Source: GCA-2786165 sp964625775
Lineage (GTDB): Bacteria; Pseudomonadota; Gammaproteobacteria; Legionellales; Legionellaceae
Direction: 5' to 3'
Assembly (NCBI GenBank): GCA_964625775.1
Contig: CAZVEH010000036.1
Span: 1-21,935 of the forward strand
Length of the DNA: 21,935 bases
In this document: positions 1-7,588 of the stretch, one piece after another
Layout of the letters: each line of letters starts with the position of its first letter
Numbering within the stretch: the stretch's first letter is position 1
Position numbers and translations under genes: made by a program
The notes under the pieces: generated by a model
The model's database searches: none
What the model was told of the DNA's origin: nothing
Seen by the model: only the letters and a program-made list of their open reading frames with translations

Positions 1-11
1 TGTGCCACACG

Positions 12-45
12 ACAGGAGATCCCTCGCTGCGCTCGGGATGACGTG
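12..45. repeat. Short dispersed hairpin-type repeat (partial)
   Basis: This segment has an imperfect inverted repeat, with ATCCC at 19-23 pairing GGGAT at 35-39 and partial GC pairing between them. It resembles the short, GC-rich dispersed sequences found between genes in many bacterial genomes. That it is repeated in this genome is inference, because only one copy lies in the window. No open reading frame crosses it. Confidence 0.4.
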
Positions 46-165
46 GGGAGTTACCGGGATCTACAGGGGGAAATCATGCTTTGATTAGGTTGAAGCGAAT
101 TTGGTTATTGCAGCTCAGGATGGACTTCATCTTCAAACTTGCTCATCGCTTTGCCCTAGAAATAG

Positions 166-185
166 ATTCCCGCCTACGCGGGAAT
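166..185. repeat. Perfect 8-bp stem hairpin repeat
   Basis: ATTCCCGC (166-173) and GCGGGAAT (178-185) form a perfect 8-bp stem around the four-base loop CTAC. This type of sequence is common as a dispersed intergenic palindrome in many proteobacteria. It could fold in RNA from either strand but has no T-run, so a repeat is a better call than a terminator. The rest of 1-297 holds no gene that I can see. Confidence 0.55.
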
Positions 186-250
186 GATACAATTAAAACA
201 TTGTGAGTGTTTTTATAACCAAAATGCCAAGCGATATACACGATTGAAAT

Positions 251-288
251 CCCCAGTGTGCACTGCATTTGAGAGTCATACGCTGGGG
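251..288 (-). terminator. Possible terminator of the exported-protein gene
   Basis: CCCCAGTGTG at 251-260 pairs with the complementary run ending in CTGGGG at 283-288, giving a stem of about ten pairs with wobbles and a loop of about 17 bases. It starts ten bases past the stop codon of the minus-strand gene at 298. Only a weak T-rich tail follows on the minus strand, so intrinsic termination is plausible but not certain. Confidence 0.35.
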
Positions 289-297
289 TTTGTGGGA

Positions 298-1227
298 TCA
301 ACTTGAGCTTGCTTGTTTTAACCTTTCTAGCAGAAATTGAAGAATGGCATTTTCTTCTTCGGGTTGCAGGGTATGTGATTGGATTAATTCACAGCTGAAA
401 GTGACGAATTGCTTTATTTTTTCTTCTTCACTCAGTGCGGCATCGTCATATATGTGCTGATATTTTTCATTCATCATCACGATCGTGGCTTTGAGCTGTG
501 CTTCAGACACCCTGGGTTTGTTGTTAGAAAATCCTTGTTCTTTGGAGATATTCTGTAGTTTGTTCTGCAAATCTTTTAAAGCTGCTGGGGAGGTTGCTGG
601 CTCCTGAGGGTCGACGGTGATTGAGCTTGATGTACAGTAGAGTGCCAGTATCGCGGGCAGCATATGCGGATTGATGTTGTCTAACTCTTGTAATCCGGAT
701 TGATCGATGATGCTGACCTCTGCGTCACGACTCCAAGTAAAGAGGGGTCTGGATAACTCGGCAAGCACGTGCCAAGAGTTTTTTGCATAAAAAGTATGCT
801 TGGTTCCAAACATATTAGACCATCCTACCAGTAAGGGTCTTTTGCTATCTTTAGCGTATAAGTGAAGATGTTGCAACTGTCTGGTTTTAGAATTTTCAGT
901 TAGCACCAGCCGAGCGATGATGGTTTGGTTGAGATCCAATATATCAAATGCGATACCCGTCCATGGCGAGGCCGCTGTGAATCTCACATATAATTGTGGC
1001 TGATCAGCTGCATCAACATAAACATAGGTGCCCCCTTTTTTAGGCACCAAGCTTAACTCACCCAAGGGTTGGTCGTGAGCTGTGACTTTAAAACAGCCGC
1101 CTGGACAATGGGTATTGGTTTTGATGTGAAAAGTATCTGGCACACTCCCCGACTCAATGGCTGATGTGAGCGTGGCGTACGCCAAGCCAACAGAAAAAAG
1201 AAGTGCACGGACGATAGTTTTTATCAC
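298..1227 (-). CDS. Exported protein of unknown function, paralogue of the gene at 18278
   Basis: The product has 309 residues, starts at GTG with an AAAGG ribosome site about ten bases upstream, and has an N-terminal signal peptide (likely cleavage near residue 23, TSA-IE). I do not recognise a named family. Seen directly: a short C-x3-C motif (Cys41, Cys45), a strand-rich middle with YAKD at 124-127, GT at 141-142 and VLAELSRPLFTWS at 154-166, then a charged helical tail from about 210. The same motifs appear at almost the same positions in the protein at 18278, so the two are paralogues. The central pattern of alternating hydrophobic strands recalls tubby-like or LURP-one-related barrels, but that is only a fold guess. 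The gene is divergent from rpmH and has its own promoter at 1262-1290. Its most likely location is the periplasm or outside the cell. Confidence 0.8.
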   Translation of the reverse strand: MIKTIVRALLFSVGLAYATLTSAIESGSVPDTFHIKTNTHCPGGCFKVTAHDQPLGELSLVPKKGGTYVYVDAADQPQLYVRFTAASPWTGIAFDILDLNQTIIARLVLTENSKTRQLQHLHLYAKDSKRPLLVGWSNMFGTKHTFYAKNSWHVLAELSRPLFTWSRDAEVSIIDQSGLQELDNINPHMLPAILALYCTSSSITVDPQEPATSPAALKDLQNKLQNISKEQGFSNNKPRVSEAQLKATIVMMNEKYQHIYDDAALSEEEKIKQFVTFSCELIQSHTLQPEEENAILQFLLERLKQASSS

Positions 1228-1261
1228 GTTTGAATGCCTTTAGTAGATGTGTTGGTCAAAA

Positions 1262-1290
1262 ATTATACCTAAATTGGCTGTCCAGGTAAA
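1262..1290 (-). promoter_or_regulatory. Sigma-70 promoter for the minus-strand exported protein
   Basis: Read on the minus strand there is a -35 TTTACC (complement of 1285-1290), a 17-base spacer, and a perfect -10 TATAAT (complement of 1262-1267). It lies about 35 bases upstream of the GTG start at 1227. It is back to back with the rpmH promoter, with 27 bases between the two -35 boxes. Confidence 0.65.
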
Positions 1291-1317
1291 TAGCTTGAAG
1301 ATCCCGTTACTGAAAAT

Positions 1318-1346
1318 TTGACAGTTGCTGCAAAATTTTCTATCAT
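1318..1346 (+). promoter_or_regulatory. Strong sigma-70 promoter of the rpmH operon
   Basis: A consensus -35 TTGACA (1318-1323), an exact 17-base spacer and a -10 TATCAT (1341-1346, one mismatch from consensus) precede rpmH by about 35 bases. The TTG of the -35 box opens a longer reading frame into rpmH, but that codon is promoter rather than a start. A strong promoter fits a ribosomal-protein operon. Confidence 0.8.
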
Positions 1347-1380
1347 TGCCAGCTTACAAAAACGCTATGAGTGGTTTATT

Positions 1381-1515
1381 ATGAAACGTACTTTCCAACC
1401 CAGTAATTTAAAGCGCAAACGTGATCATGGTTTTCGCGCGCGTATGGCGACTCGCAGCGGTCGTTTGGTGATCAAACGCCGTCGTGCAAAAGGGCGTAAA
1501 CGATTAACTGCTTAG
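1381..1515 (+). CDS. rpmH: 50S ribosomal protein L34
   Basis: The product is L34, a small basic protein of the large ribosomal subunit. It is 44 residues long, normal for the family, begins MKRTFQPSNLKRKR and ends KRRRAKGRKRLTA, both diagnostic. The ATG at 1381 was chosen because the alternative TTG at 1318 lies inside the -35 box and would add 21 residues absent from the family. It is the first gene of the block rpmH-rnpA-yidD-yidC-mnmE and is transcribed from the promoter at 1318-1346. Its stop codon shares one base with the rnpA start. Confidence 0.98.
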   Translation: MKRTFQPSNLKRKRDHGFRARMATRSGRLVIKRRRAKGRKRLTA

Positions 1516-1844
1516 TGAATGAGTTTTCGCAGTCGCGGCGACTGCTCAAAAAAACCGATTATGACTATGTGTTTCACCAGGCTAAAAAAGTGGTAAGCCC
1601 GCATTTTATATTCTTATATCGTGATAATGCCATAGGACATGCTCGACTTGGTATGGCATTGTCAAAAAAAGTAATTGCCAAAGCGCATGACCGCTCGCGA
1701 CTCAAACGCTTGATTCGTGAAACCTTTCGTATCAATCATCGCTTGCCTGTCGTGGATGTGATTGTGTTGGCAAGATCGGGCGTGGCCAAAGCGCAAAACT
1801 CAGAGTTGATAGCAGGGTTACAGCATATCTGGTCGACATTATGA
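1515..1844 (+). CDS. rnpA: Ribonuclease P protein component
   Basis: This is the protein subunit of RNase P, which helps the catalytic RNA remove 5' leaders from precursor tRNAs. The 109 residues are close to the usual 110 to 120. The RNR-type RNA-binding helix reads SRLKRLIRETFR (about residues 57-68), and the FLYRDN and RLGMALSKKV strands are typical. The start is GTG at 1515, whose G is also the last base of the rpmH stop. There is no clear ribosome site, so translational coupling to rpmH is likely. The 3' end overlaps yidD by four bases (ATGA). Confidence 0.96.
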   Translation: MNEFSQSRRLLKKTDYDYVFHQAKKVVSPHFIFLYRDNAIGHARLGMALSKKVIAKAHDRSRLKRLIRETFRINHRLPVVDVIVLARSGVAKAQNSELIAGLQHIWSTL

Positions 1845-2134
1845 GCCTGATCGCGCTTGAACTACAAAGCAAAATCAAGCAAGGCATGCGTTGGGTTTCT
1901 TGGCTTTTACATGGTCTGATGCGCGGGTTGATTCGCAGCTACCAATGGGTGATCAGCCCGCTCTTGCCGGTGAGTTGTCGCTTTTATCCCAGTTGTTCAG
2001 AGTATGCGTTGGCTGCTGTAGAGCACTATGGTTTGAAGAAAGGCATATGGAAAGCCATGGGACGCTTACTGCGTTGTCATCCATGGGCGAATGGTGGATT
2101 TGATCCTGTTTTACCTAATAAAGAGAATTGTTGA
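1841..2134 (+). CDS. yidD: Membrane protein insertion efficiency factor YidD
   Basis: YidD is a small membrane-associated protein that assists YidC-dependent insertion of inner-membrane proteins. The 97-residue product has the family core almost intact: YQWVISPLLPVSCRFYPSCS around residues 27-46, then the GIWKAMGRLLRCHPWANGG segment with three conserved cysteines in all. The N-terminal 25 residues are somewhat longer than in many homologues. The start ATG overlaps the rnpA stop, and the TGA stop overlaps the yidC ATG by one base, so the chain is tightly coupled. Confidence 0.96.
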   Translation: MSLIALELQSKIKQGMRWVSWLLHGLMRGLIRSYQWVISPLLPVSCRFYPSCSEYALAAVEHYGLKKGIWKAMGRLLRCHPWANGGFDPVLPNKENC

Positions 2135-3813
2135 TGGATATTAAACGCGTGGTTTTATACGGAGCGCTTGCGCTGGTAGGGTATTTCCTATGGATGAACT
2201 GGCAAATAGACTATCCGCCGGTATCTGAGGCCACACAAGTAGTGTCTTATTCTGCAGATACTGCAACGGAAACCCGATTGTTGCCCACCATGAATGCCAG
2301 CAGTCATGGTACGATGATTCCTATAGAAGACCAGACCCTGTCTGCAAACACTGAAAATTCAGGTCAACGCGTTTATGTCAAAACTGATGTGTTAAATGTG
2401 GCCATTGACTTGAAGCATGGTGATATTGTGAATGCACAGCTGCTCACCTATCCTGAATCAGCTGATCCCCAAAGCAAACCATTCACGCTGTTGCAAGATA
2501 ATCCGGCCATGCAATACGTGGCGGACAGCAGCTTGGTGATTGTGCAAGATCATAAAATCGCTACGGTAGATGTACCTTTCACCAGCAGCGCTCAAAATTA
2601 TGAATTAGCAACTGACCAAGATAACGTTACGGTGAGTTTGACCGGTGAAACAAAAGATGGATTGTTGGTGACCAAGCAGTTTGTCTTCAAACGTGGCTCC
2701 TATTTGATTGATATGACCTATCAATTAAATAATCAAGGCACTACGTCTTGGACGGGGTATTTAAATACACAGTTTTTGCGCTCGTCTCCTAAAGAAGACA
2801 AAACCAGTGTGTTTCATATGGGGTCGTTTACGGGGGCTTCTTATTCTGTTCCTGGGCATCATCGCTATAAGAAATTAAGCTTTAAAGATATGGCGAAAAG
2901 CAATTTGGATGTAGAAACCAGCGGTGGTTGGATTGCCATGCAACAGCATTATTTTTTAAGTGCTTGGATTCCTGCGGCTGACAGCAAACATCGTTTTTAT
3001 ACACGTGCTGTGGATCAAGATTATACCATTGGTCAGGTCAGTGCGCCGATTGTGGTGGCACCGCAACAGCCACAAACCATCACCACCCAGCTTTATTTGG
3101 GTCCTGAAGTCACCGACGTGCTGAAAGGCATTGCCCCAGGGTTAGATTTGACCGTGGATTATGGATGGTTGTGGTTTATTTCTCAATTATTGTTTTCTGT
3201 GATGAAGGGCATATACTCTTTCATCGGGAATTGGGGCTGGTCGATTGTCCTGGTGACGATGCTGATAAAACTGGTGTTTTACCGCTTGCAAGCAGCCAAT
3301 TTCAAGTCGATGGCTAATATGCGCAAATTACAACCAAAAATTGCAGCATTGCGTGAACGCCATGGTTCAGACAAAGCGAAAATTTCTCAGGCAACCATGG
3401 AACTTTACCGTCAAGAAAAGGTAAATCCCTTGGGCGGCTGTTTGCCGATTTTAATCCAAATCCCAGTGTTTATTGCCTTGTATTGGGTGTTGATTGAGAG
3501 TGTGGAATTGCGCCATGCGCCATTTATGTTATGGATTTCTGACTTATCTGCAGCCGATCCTTATCATATATTGCCGGTGATCATGGGTGTGACGATGTTG
3601 ATCCAACAAAAATTGAATCCCGCACCACCGGACCCAATGCAAGCCAAAATCATGATGTTTCTGCCGGTAGTGTTTACGATTATGTTTTTGAACTTTCCTG
3701 CGGGCCTCGTATTATATTGGATTGTGAACAATACGTTATCTATTCTGCAGCAATGGCATATCACGCGAAAATTTGGCGGAGATACCGCACCTGCTAAAAA
3801 AGCTGTGCAGTGA
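2134..3813 (+). CDS. yidC: Membrane protein insertase YidC
   Basis: YidC inserts and folds inner-membrane proteins, alone or with SecYEG. The 559-residue product has an N-terminal anchor (about residues 6-22), a large periplasmic domain (about 60-335) and a C-terminal five-helix insertase core from about 342, including QPKIAALRERHG, NPLGGCLPILIQIP and FPAGLVLYWIVNN. The length matches Gram-negative YidC. In the groove, the position of the E. coli Arg366 appears to be Lys (in TMLIKLVFY), which keeps the positive charge. The ATG at 2134 was chosen over TTG at 2128 because it has AAGAGA at an eight-base spacing and exactly abuts the yidD stop. It overlaps mnmE by four bases. Confidence 0.97.
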   Translation: MDIKRVVLYGALALVGYFLWMNWQIDYPPVSEATQVVSYSADTATETRLLPTMNASSHGTMIPIEDQTLSANTENSGQRVYVKTDVLNVAIDLKHGDIVNAQLLTYPESADPQSKPFTLLQDNPAMQYVADSSLVIVQDHKIATVDVPFTSSAQNYELATDQDNVTVSLTGETKDGLLVTKQFVFKRGSYLIDMTYQLNNQGTTSWTGYLNTQFLRSSPKEDKTSVFHMGSFTGASYSVPGHHRYKKLSFKDMAKSNLDVETSGGWIAMQQHYFLSAWIPAADSKHRFYTRAVDQDYTIGQVSAPIVVAPQQPQTITTQLYLGPEVTDVLKGIAPGLDLTVDYGWLWFISQLLFSVMKGIYSFIGNWGWSIVLVTMLIKLVFYRLQAANFKSMANMRKLQPKIAALRERHGSDKAKISQATMELYRQEKVNPLGGCLPILIQIPVFIALYWVLIESVELRHAPFMLWISDLSAADPYHILPVIMGVTMLIQQKLNPAPPDPMQAKIMMFLPVVFTIMFLNFPAGLVLYWIVNNTLSILQQWHITRKFGGDTAPAKKAVQ

Positions 3814-5153
3814 ATGCTGTAACTACCATTGTTGCGATTGCTACGCCACCCGGTCGGGGTGGCGTTGGAATCGTGCGGGTGTCAGGCCCTGATGCCCTAT
3901 CTCTGGCGTTACGTATCACCAAACGCCAGAGCTTTACCCCCCGTCTTGCACAGTTTTCTTCCTTTTATACGTCTGAAGATCTTATCTTAGACCAAGGTAT
4001 TGTGTTGTATTTTCAAGCCCCACATTCTTTTACCGGCGAGGACGTGATTGAGTTTCAAGGTCACGGATCTCCTGTGGTCATGGATGTGCTGGTCAAAGAA
4101 TTATTGGGCTGCGGTGCTAAGCTCGCAAATCCCGGTGAGTTTTCACTACGCGCTTTTTTAAACGATAAAATGGACTTGGCTCAAGCAGAGGCGATTGCTG
4201 ATTTGATTCACGCACAGTCTGCTTCTTCTGCCCGTATGGCCATGCGTTCGTTGCAAGGTGACTTCTCAAAGCGGATTTCTGTTTTAAATGAGCAGCTGAT
4301 TCAATTGCGTTTATATGTTGAAGCGGCTTTGGATTTTCCTGAGGAAGATTTAGATTTTTTGAATGATGGGAAAATTGCCTCGAGATTGGCCGATATTCAA
4401 AAGGAATTGGCTGATATTCGTGCGCTTGCTGCACAGGGCGCTATGATGCGCGAAGGATTAACCGTGGTAATTGCTGGACGTCCCAATGCGGGTAAATCCA
4501 CTCTGATGAATGCGTTGGCCAAAAGAGATGTGGCGATCGTGACGGATATTCCGGGTACCACTCGGGATGTGATGCGGGAAGCTATTTTACTAGATGATAT
4601 CCCGGTACAGTTGATAGATACCGCAGGTTTAAGAGACAGCTCCGATGTGGTAGAGCAAGAAGGGATCAAACGTGCTTGGGCGGAATTAAGTCGCGCAGAT
4701 TGTGTGGTGATGGTGATTGATTATACTGATGATAATTGCCACGAGGAACTCAATTTGCAAATTAAATCAGCACTTCCTGATCAAATTCCTATAATTTTAG
4801 TGTATAATAAGGTCGATAAGATCGGGGAGTCGGCTAGAAAAGAAGGTACAGCACTGTATGTATCTTTAAAAAATGAGGATGGATTGGCGTTTTTAAAGGA
4901 TGAAATCAAAGCGGTGGTGGGTTATCAACCGCAAGAAGGCCAATTTTTAGCTAGAAGACGGCATTTGGATGCACTCGATCAGGCGGCGCACTTGTTACAG
5001 GAAGGTGCGACATTATTATTTTCGCATCGAGCAGGAGAGCTCTTAGCGGAAGATCTGCGCTTAGCGCATGCCGCATTAGGAGAAATCACGGGTGAATTTT
5101 CGTCCGATGATTTACTCGGTGTGATTTTTTCAAGTTTTTGTATTGGAAAATGA
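3810..5153 (+). CDS. mnmE: tRNA modification GTPase MnmE
   Basis: With MnmG, this enzyme installs the carboxymethylaminomethyl group on U34 of tRNAs reading split codon boxes. The product has 447 residues, normal length. The N-terminal folate-binding domain begins with IVAIATPPGRGGVGIVRVSG. The GTPase domain has G1 GRPNAGKS (223-230), the G2 loop in PGTTRD, G3 DTAG (270-273) and G4 NKVD (333-336). The chain ends in the diagnostic CIGK with its catalytic Cys444. The start is GTG at 3810, overlapping the yidC stop. Its partner mnmG is not next to it but about 6.5 kb downstream, separated by a membrane protein, rsmI, lpoA and a second membrane protein. Confidence 0.97.
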   Translation: MNAVTTIVAIATPPGRGGVGIVRVSGPDALSLALRITKRQSFTPRLAQFSSFYTSEDLILDQGIVLYFQAPHSFTGEDVIEFQGHGSPVVMDVLVKELLGCGAKLANPGEFSLRAFLNDKMDLAQAEAIADLIHAQSASSARMAMRSLQGDFSKRISVLNEQLIQLRLYVEAALDFPEEDLDFLNDGKIASRLADIQKELADIRALAAQGAMMREGLTVVIAGRPNAGKSTLMNALAKRDVAIVTDIPGTTRDVMREAILLDDIPVQLIDTAGLRDSSDVVEQEGIKRAWAELSRADCVVMVIDYTDDNCHEELNLQIKSALPDQIPIILVYNKVDKIGESARKEGTALYVSLKNEDGLAFLKDEIKAVVGYQPQEGQFLARRRHLDALDQAAHLLQEGATLLFSHRAGELLAEDLRLAHAALGEITGEFSSDDLLGVIFSSFCIGK

Positions 5154-5179
5154 GCGGGCTAACGTTGTGAGGTGTTGTG

Positions 5180-6637
5180 ATGGCCGATTTGAGTTTTTTT
5201 GATTATAAAAAAACTGTCTTAGCAGAATATACAGCTGCTAAATCAGTAACACCCTTTGATAAGCTCACTGATACGGAGTTTTATAGCTTGTCGTTTCATA
5301 ACCGCACGATGTTTGAGTTAGAATATCAGTTACTAGAAACTGTATTAAAAACAAAACACTTACCTCAGCGTTTTGAGCTGGAAGCTGCTTACTATTTAGA
5401 AACCCTTGCGCATTTTTTGGCGCGAGATGCCAGGATTGCTGGAAACACGGCTGAAGAGGCTAAGTATTTAGGTAAAATTAAAGCGTTTGCAACAGTTTCT
5501 GCTGTACCAATGCCGAGTACCGAAACAGAATTTCGAAAATCGCTGAATCAATTCTATCAGGATTGCAGTGATTTTCTATCGACGCCATTTCATGTGTCTA
5601 AAGTGATTACTCTTTTGTCCTATCTCAATCTTTATCGACTATTGACATTGTTTTCACGCTTAAGTTGTAAGTCTTTTTGGACTTTGGCGCAAGACAATCA
5701 TTGGATAGATGCTAATAATCACTTATTAGGTCGACCTATCAATCGCAGTATCTTAGATAATACGGCAGATCTGTTTAATTTCTTAAGTGTGTCACTATTT
5801 GCCTTACGTTTGGTGGCTCATCTTTCTATGATCGTAAAGCATGCCACATCGCAAAGAGAGGGCGAGAAAGACATTCATTCTGGGCTGCGCGCTTTTCAGG
5901 AGTTTTATGTGCGGATGGCGCATATCATGAATGACATCGTTTGGCTCATCATTAATTTTTTGACCAATTATCCTTCGTTATCGGGTATTTCTGACCCTCT
6001 GGCCAACACGTTGCTTGTGTGTACTTTGGTTTATGACAGTTTATCCTTGGTTGCGCTATGGTATGTGAAAGAAAAAGAGTGGTTTGCACAACATCAAGCT
6101 TTGATAGGCTGGAAGAGCAAAGGTAATGCGAACCTAAATAGGGATGAGATGACCCTTACAGATCTAAACATCGTTCTGTTGAAAGATCTGCGGTTTGAAA
6201 TGCGTGTGAAATACGCTTTTTCAATTCTTGCTGGGTTATCTATCATGACGTCTTATCTTTTGGTGTTGGCTTTGGCTTCTCCAGCGGTATCTACCCTTGG
6301 ATTTTTCATGTGTGTTGTAGGATTTGGCATGTATGCCAGCGCGGATGATTTTGCAGCTTGGATGCGTGCTTTATTCGGTGAAATGAAGATCGAAAACGAA
6401 GCACAACAAGCTCAAACTGCCTTTTTCAGCACTTGGTCAAAGTCCACGTTTACGCCTTTGTTGATGGTTGGTTTGGTGACCGTCAGTTGGGAGCTGGCGC
6501 TGCTGGCTATGGTGGCTGTAGCAGTTCGACCCTATATCCCAAAATGGGAGTCTTCTGTGGCTAACCAGACAACAGGACATGAAAGCAGCGAGCATGGGTT
6601 ATTGTCAGTTGAAGACTCTTTATCTCTGAGTTTTTGA
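5180..6637 (+). CDS. Multi-pass membrane protein of unknown function (family shared with the gene at 9541)
   Basis: I do not recognise a named family. The 485-residue product has a charged, mostly helical N-terminal region (1-130), then about six or seven hydrophobic segments (near 130-150, 195-217, 248-268, 275-295, 343-363, 368-385 and 420-450), and a soluble acidic tail. The motif IMNDIVW (249-255), followed by DPLANTLLVCTLVYD, matches ILNDYVW and DACTSLLLCMDIY in the 9541 product. The hydrophobic segments come in the same order, so a distant paralogy is inferred. ATG 5180 has GAGG at a seven-base spacing and is preferred to GTG 5177. It follows mnmE by 26 bases and is probably transcribed with it. 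No enzymatic motif is visible; its role is unknown. Confidence 0.75.
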   Translation: MADLSFFDYKKTVLAEYTAAKSVTPFDKLTDTEFYSLSFHNRTMFELEYQLLETVLKTKHLPQRFELEAAYYLETLAHFLARDARIAGNTAEEAKYLGKIKAFATVSAVPMPSTETEFRKSLNQFYQDCSDFLSTPFHVSKVITLLSYLNLYRLLTLFSRLSCKSFWTLAQDNHWIDANNHLLGRPINRSILDNTADLFNFLSVSLFALRLVAHLSMIVKHATSQREGEKDIHSGLRAFQEFYVRMAHIMNDIVWLIINFLTNYPSLSGISDPLANTLLVCTLVYDSLSLVALWYVKEKEWFAQHQALIGWKSKGNANLNRDEMTLTDLNIVLLKDLRFEMRVKYAFSILAGLSIMTSYLLVLALASPAVSTLGFFMCVVGFGMYASADDFAAWMRALFGEMKIENEAQQAQTAFFSTWSKSTFTPLLMVGLVTVSWELALLAMVAVAVRPYIPKWESSVANQTTGHESSEHGLLSVEDSLSLSF

Positions 6638-6668
6638 TCCCCTTCTTCGCATGCGTTGAGAGGGAGCA

Positions 6669-7517
6669 TTATTTTTGCCAATCCAGTGCCAATTGATAGA
6701 GGTCATTCTTTGAGTCTTGACTGATGGTTGCTGCCAAATGAACGGCTTGCTTTAGGGGTAGCTCTTTGAGGAGTATGCCTAAAACTCGGGCGCCTTCATA
6801 TTGGGATTGTGTTACTTCGCGCGGCGGGATGATCAAAACAAATTCACCTTTGGCATGCGCCGCATCTGCGGCAAGCCATGCTTTGACCGTGGAGATGGGG
6901 CCCTGCACGAATCGCTCAAATGCTTTGGTGAGCTCTTTGGCCAAGACCAATTCGCAGGCGTCACCAAACACTGCGCCTATATCCTCTAAACACGCATGGA
7001 TGCGATGCGTCGATTCATAAAAGACCAATGTATGATTGACAAGGAGGAGCGATGTGAGCTTTTCTTGCCTTGCCTTGGTTTTGGCGGGTAGAAAGCCAAA
7101 AAAACTGACCGTGTCACAAGGAACACCTGCAGCAGATAATGCAGTGACTAGGGCGCAGGGCCCAGGGATAGGGACGACGAGTATGTGGGCTTGGCGTGCT
7201 GCAAGCACCAAGGGATAACCGGGGTCGGAAATCAAAGGCGTTCCTGCATCTGAAATCAAAGCAAAAGATTGACCATTCACCAATGCCTCTACAATAGAGG
7301 CCGTTTTGGTGCCTTCATTGTGCGCGTGAAATGATACCAACGGCTTTTTGATGCCTAAATGGTTGAGGAGTTGTTGCGAATGACGGGTGTCTTCGCTGAG
7401 AATCGTATCAACGGTTTGTAAGGTTCGAATGGCTCGCATACTGATGTCATCCAGATGACCAATGGGTGTGGCTACAATATAGAGTACACCGGTTTTACTT
7501 GCTGAACTTGGGATCAT
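6669..7517 (-). CDS. rsmI: 16S rRNA (cytidine-1402-2'-O)-methyltransferase
   Basis: RsmI methylates the ribose of C1402 in the decoding centre of 16S rRNA, using S-adenosylmethionine. The 282-residue product opens with GVLYIVATPIGHLDDIS, the family signature. It continues with the tetrapyrrole-methylase-like segments SEDTRHSQQLL, ISDAGTPLISDPGYPLV, IPGPCALVTALSAAG and FFGFLPAK, then YESTHRI and KGEFVLII. The ATG at 7517 has AAGGA six to seven bases upstream. It is divergent from lpoA, the same arrangement as the E. coli yraL/yraM pair, and convergent with the membrane-protein gene at 5180, whose stop is only 31 bases away. Confidence 0.97.
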   Translation of the reverse strand: MIPSSASKTGVLYIVATPIGHLDDISMRAIRTLQTVDTILSEDTRHSQQLLNHLGIKKPLVSFHAHNEGTKTASIVEALVNGQSFALISDAGTPLISDPGYPLVLAARQAHILVVPIPGPCALVTALSAAGVPCDTVSFFGFLPAKTKARQEKLTSLLLVNHTLVFYESTHRIHACLEDIGAVFGDACELVLAKELTKAFERFVQGPISTVKAWLAADAAHAKGEFVLIIPPREVTQSQYEGARVLGILLKELPLKQAVHLAATISQDSKNDLYQLALDWQK

Positions 7518-7588
7518 AGTTTATCCTTTTGCGTCCGCCGAGTTTTCACAATTGGCGATGAACGTTACTTTACCGTAGGTTGATAGTC

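Noticed and set aside
1318..1380. N-terminal extension of rpmH from a TTG codon at 1318
   Set aside because: That TTG is the start of a consensus -35 box, and the extension has no counterpart in L34, which begins at the ATG at 1381.
1228..1380. An oriC with DnaA boxes between the exported gene and rpmH
   Set aside because: No TTATNCACA-like boxes or clear AT-rich 13-mer series were visible; two ordinary promoters explain the gap.
6638..6668. A terminator between the convergent genes ending at 6637 and 6669
   Set aside because: Only a poor pairing between TCCCC and GAGGGA is present, although a short T-run follows (6670-6675); too weak to call.
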